DNA from: Pseudomonas sp.
GTDB taxonomy: Bacteria; Pseudomonadota; Gammaproteobacteria; Pseudomonadales; Pseudomonadaceae
Direction of reading: 5' to 3'
Assembly: GCA_026398835.1 (NCBI GenBank)
Contig: JAPLSD010000189.1
Span: forward strand, 1 to 6,369
Length of the DNA stretch: 6,369 bases
Below are positions 4,095-6,369 of this stretch, piece by piece. Position numbers and translations under genes: made by a program. How positions within the stretch are numbered: position 1 is the first letter of the stretch; each line of letters opens with the position of its first letter. Under the pieces are notes generated by a model. The model ran no database searches. It was given only the letters and a program-made list of their open reading frames with translations, and was not told where the DNA came from.

Positions 4095-6369
4095 TCAGCT
4101 CAACCCCAGCTCGGCCCAAATCCGCAACACTTCCCGCCGTTCGGCCTCGAACTGATCACCGCCGATTATCCCGGCCTCATTCTGCAAGGCCTGACGGTGA
4201 GCGGCCGAACGGTAGGCCTTATAGGCTTCGCGTAACAGACTGGCATCGGTTGCGGGCATCAGCCCGACCTCCTCCAACCCTTCAAGAATGCGGATATTGT
4301 CGGTATAGCGCAGCAACGACGGGTGCTCTTCGGACCACGCCAGGGCCGCGTATTGCACCATAAATTCAATATCGACGATACCTCCGGCGTCCTGCTTGAG
4401 ATCGAACGGCGCCGTGGCTTCGAAGGCATTTGCCGCGGTTCCGGCAGCCGTCGCTTTACTCCCAAGGTTGTCGCGCATCTTGGCGCGCATCTCGCTGACT
4501 TCCAGACGCAACGTGGGCAGATCACGCTCACGCCCCAGCACCTGCGCCCGGACTTTCTCGAACGCCGCCCCGACATGCTTGCAACCGACCAATACCCGCG
4601 CCCGCACCAGCGCCTGATGCTCCCAGGTCCAGGCTTCATTCTGCTGATACCGCTCGAAAGCGCCGAGCGAACTGACCAACAACCCCGATGCCCCGGACGG
4701 TCGCAGGCGCATATCCACCTCATACAACTGACCCGAGTTGGTCTGGGTGGTCAGCAAATGGATGATTCGCTGGCCCAGTCGGGTGAAAAACTGCGCGCCA
4801 TCGATGGGTTTGGCGCCATTGGTTTCCGCCTGTGGATCACCATCGTGGATAAAGACCAGGTCCAGGTCAGAACCATGCCCGAGCTCCAGGCCACCGACTT
4901 TCCCATAACCGACAATGATGAAGCCCGGATCACACAAGGTGCCATCCGCGCGCTGCGGCGAACCGTATTTACTCACCGTCTGACGCCAGGCCAGCGCCAG
5001 TACTTGTTCCAGAATCGCTTCGGCCAGCCAGGTCAGGTAATCGCTGACCTTCATCAGCGGCAAGCTGCCGGCGATTTCCGACGCAGCTACCCGCAGACGG
5101 TGGGCCAATTTGAAGTGACGCAACGCTTCCATTTGTTGTTCGAGGTCATCCTCGGGGATTCGCGTCAGCCGTTCGCGCAGCTCGGCAGCCAGTTCCGGTG
5201 CCAACGGCGGCTTGAACAAACGACCTTCGTTGAGCAACTCGTCGAGCAACAGCGGGAAGCGGGTGATTTGTTCAGCGATCCATGGACTGGCCGCGCACAA
5301 GGTCAGCAGTCGGCGCAGGGCTCCCGGGTTTTCCGTGAGCAGCACCAGATAGGCGGAACGTCGCGCCACCGCCTCAACCAGCGGCAACACCCGCTCCAGT
5401 ACCAGATCCGGATTGGCATGTTCAACGGACTGGGCCAACAGGCGCGGAATAAACGCATCGAGCCGTTCACGACCGAGGCGCTGCATAGCGCGCAATTGCG
5501 GGCTACCACGCAGGCCGGCCAAAGTTTTCAAGGCTTTCGGTGCATCGACGAAACCGCCTTCCTCTAATTGGCGACATGCGGCGTCTTCGTCCTGGGCTTC
5601 TTCCCACAGCGGTAGCCATTCACCGCCAACCACCACTTCGCTTTCGTCGCCCTCTTCTTCATCAGGGTCAGCAATCACCTGACGGAAGTGCCAATCCACC
5701 CGTCCACGCCAGTACATAAGTTGTTCATGGAACGCCGTCCAGTTGGCAAAGCCGAGCATGAAGGCGATTCGCGCCTGATCCCGTTCACCGTCCGGGAGCA
5801 TTTGCGTCTGTCGGTCGGCAATCGCCTGGATCGCATGCTCGGTGTAACGCAGGAATTCATAACCTTCGCGTAACTCGCTGATCACCGCGGGCGGCAGATA
5901 ACCCTGCCCTTCCAGGGTGCTCAGTACTTTTAATAGCGGGCGCTGCTGCAGGCTCAGGTCGCGGCCACCGTGAATCAGCTGGAATGCCTGGGCAATAAAT
6001 TCGACTTCGCGGATCCCGCCGGAACCGAGCTTGATGTTCTCGGCCATGCCTTTGCGCCGGACTTCCTGCTGGATCAGCTGCTTCATGGTGCGTAGCGCTT
6101 CGATCGCGGAAAAATCCAGGTAACGCCGATAAACGAATGGCCGCAGCATGTCGAGCAATTGCGCGCCAGCGACCTGATCCCCAGCCACCACCCGCGACTT
6201 GATCATCGCGTAGCGTTCCCAGTCGCGGCCCTGGTCCTGGTAATACTGTTCCAGCGCATTGAAGCTCAGCACCAGAGCGCCGGACGAACCGTACGGACGC
6301 AGGCGCATGTCGACACGGAACACGAAGCCATCGACGGTCATTGGGTCCAGCGCCTTGATCAGCCGCTGA
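4095..6369 (-). CDS. glnE: Bifunctional glutamine synthetase adenylyltransferase/adenylyl-removing enzyme GlnE, 5' end outside window
   Basis: GlnE adenylylates glutamine synthetase (GlnA) to lower its activity when nitrogen is plentiful and removes AMP by phosphorolysis when it is scarce. It responds to the PII protein and glutamine. The frame is open from the window edge to a TGA at 4097-4095, giving 757 visible residues of about 980. Some 225 N-terminal residues are missing, including the first nucleotidyltransferase GSD motif. The visible part has the rest of the N-terminal adenylyl-removing domain: VDMRLRPYGSSG (19-30) and GSGGIREVEF (115-124). An acidic linker follows (about 235-245, Asp/Glu-rich), then a helical middle region. 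The C-terminal adenylyltransferase domain has GYGKVGGLELGHGSDLDLVF (487-506, metal-binding Asp501 and Asp503). It also has a third Asp at 552 in VDMRLRPSGASG and the second GGIVDIEF motif (662-669). The internal repetition of the two domains is plain. It ends 101 bases before ilvE. The translation is uninterrupted, with no sign of decay. Confidence 0.98.
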   Translation of the reverse strand, partial: QRLIKALDPMTVDGFVFRVDMRLRPYGSSGALVLSFNALEQYYQDQGRDWERYAMIKSRVVAGDQVAGAQLLDMLRPFVYRRYLDFSAIEALRTMKQLIQQEVRRKGMAENIKLGSGGIREVEFIAQAFQLIHGGRDLSLQQRPLLKVLSTLEGQGYLPPAVISELREGYEFLRYTEHAIQAIADRQTQMLPDGERDQARIAFMLGFANWTAFHEQLMYWRGRVDWHFRQVIADPDEEEGDESEVVVGGEWLPLWEEAQDEDAACRQLEEGGFVDAPKALKTLAGLRGSPQLRAMQRLGRERLDAFIPRLLAQSVEHANPDLVLERVLPLVEAVARRSAYLVLLTENPGALRRLLTLCAASPWIAEQITRFPLLLDELLNEGRLFKPPLAPELAAELRERLTRIPEDDLEQQMEALRHFKLAHRLRVAASEIAGSLPLMKVSDYLTWLAEAILEQVLALAWRQTVSKYGSPQRADGTLCDPGFIIVGYGKVGGLELGHGSDLDLVFIHDGDPQAETNGAKPIDGAQFFTRLGQRIIHLLTTQTNSGQLYEVDMRLRPSGASGLLVSSLGAFERYQQNEAWTWEHQALVRARVLVGCKHVGAAFEKVRAQVLGRERDLPTLRLEVSEMRAKMRDNLGSKATAAGTAANAFEATAPFDLKQDAGGIVDIEFMVQYAALAWSEEHPSLLRYTDNIRILEGLEEVGLMPATDASLLREAYKAYRSAAHRQALQNEAGIIGGDQFEAERREVLRIWAELGLS

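Noticed and set aside
4077..4103. Promoter-like pair for ilvE on the minus strand: TTGAGC (4098-4103) and TATAGA (4077-4082)
   Set aside because: Each box matches only 4 of 6 consensus bases and the spacing is 15 bases, shorter than the favoured 17. Too weak to annotate without start-site data.
4323..5567. 414-codon open frame on the plus strand, antisense to glnE
   Set aside because: It lies wholly inside glnE. Its composition is low-complexity Gln/Arg-rich with no motif and no convincing ribosome binding site, so it is explained by codon bias on the opposite strand.
1..6369. Possible novel system, mobile element, CRISPR array or tRNA/rRNA gene
   Set aside because: Both strands are accounted for by five well-known core genes with short gaps (101, 70, 1 and -1 bases). 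No repeat array, transposase, att-like repeat or RNA gene was found.

Overview
The window reads as a chromosomal core segment of a Pseudomonas species, most likely of the P. fluorescens/P. putida type. The basis is protein-level resemblance, recalled rather than searched, plus the gene order glnE - ilvE - waaF - waaC - waaG. That order is the one I remember for P. aeruginosa PAO1 (around PA5014 to PA5010). All five genes lie on the minus strand, so the biological reading direction runs from base 6369 down to base 1. Coding density is about 97 percent. There is no RNA gene, insertion sequence, CRISPR array, phage gene or other sign of transfer.

In transcription order: glnE (6369-4095, 5' end outside the window) encodes the bifunctional adenylyltransferase/adenylyl-removing enzyme that sets glutamine synthetase activity. 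A 101-bp gap follows. It carries a compound stem-loop (4012-4048) and the strong ribosome binding site of ilvE. ilvE (3993-3070) encodes the class IV branched-chain amino acid aminotransferase. A 70-bp gap then holds a GC-rich inverted repeat (3017-3052), probably a terminator, and a perfect 9-base DnaA-box match (3002-3010) directly before the next gene. waaF (2999-1965), waaC (1963-899) and waaG (899-1, 3' end outside the window) form a tightly packed lipopolysaccharide inner-core operon. waaF and waaC are separated by one base, and waaC and waaG overlap by one base (TGATG).

The three Waa proteins act in sequence on the cytoplasmic face of the inner membrane. WaaC adds the first heptose to Kdo-lipid A, WaaF adds the second, and WaaG adds the first outer-core hexose. 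The compact junctions suggest translational coupling of consecutive steps. glnE and ilvE are nitrogen and amino acid metabolism genes that sit upstream. The hairpins in the two larger gaps suggest they are at least partly separate transcription units from the waa genes.

I found no previously undescribed system. The items most worth a second look are small: the TTG start of waaC, the DnaA box in the waaF leader, the two intergenic stem-loops, and the matching cysteine clusters in WaaC and WaaF.
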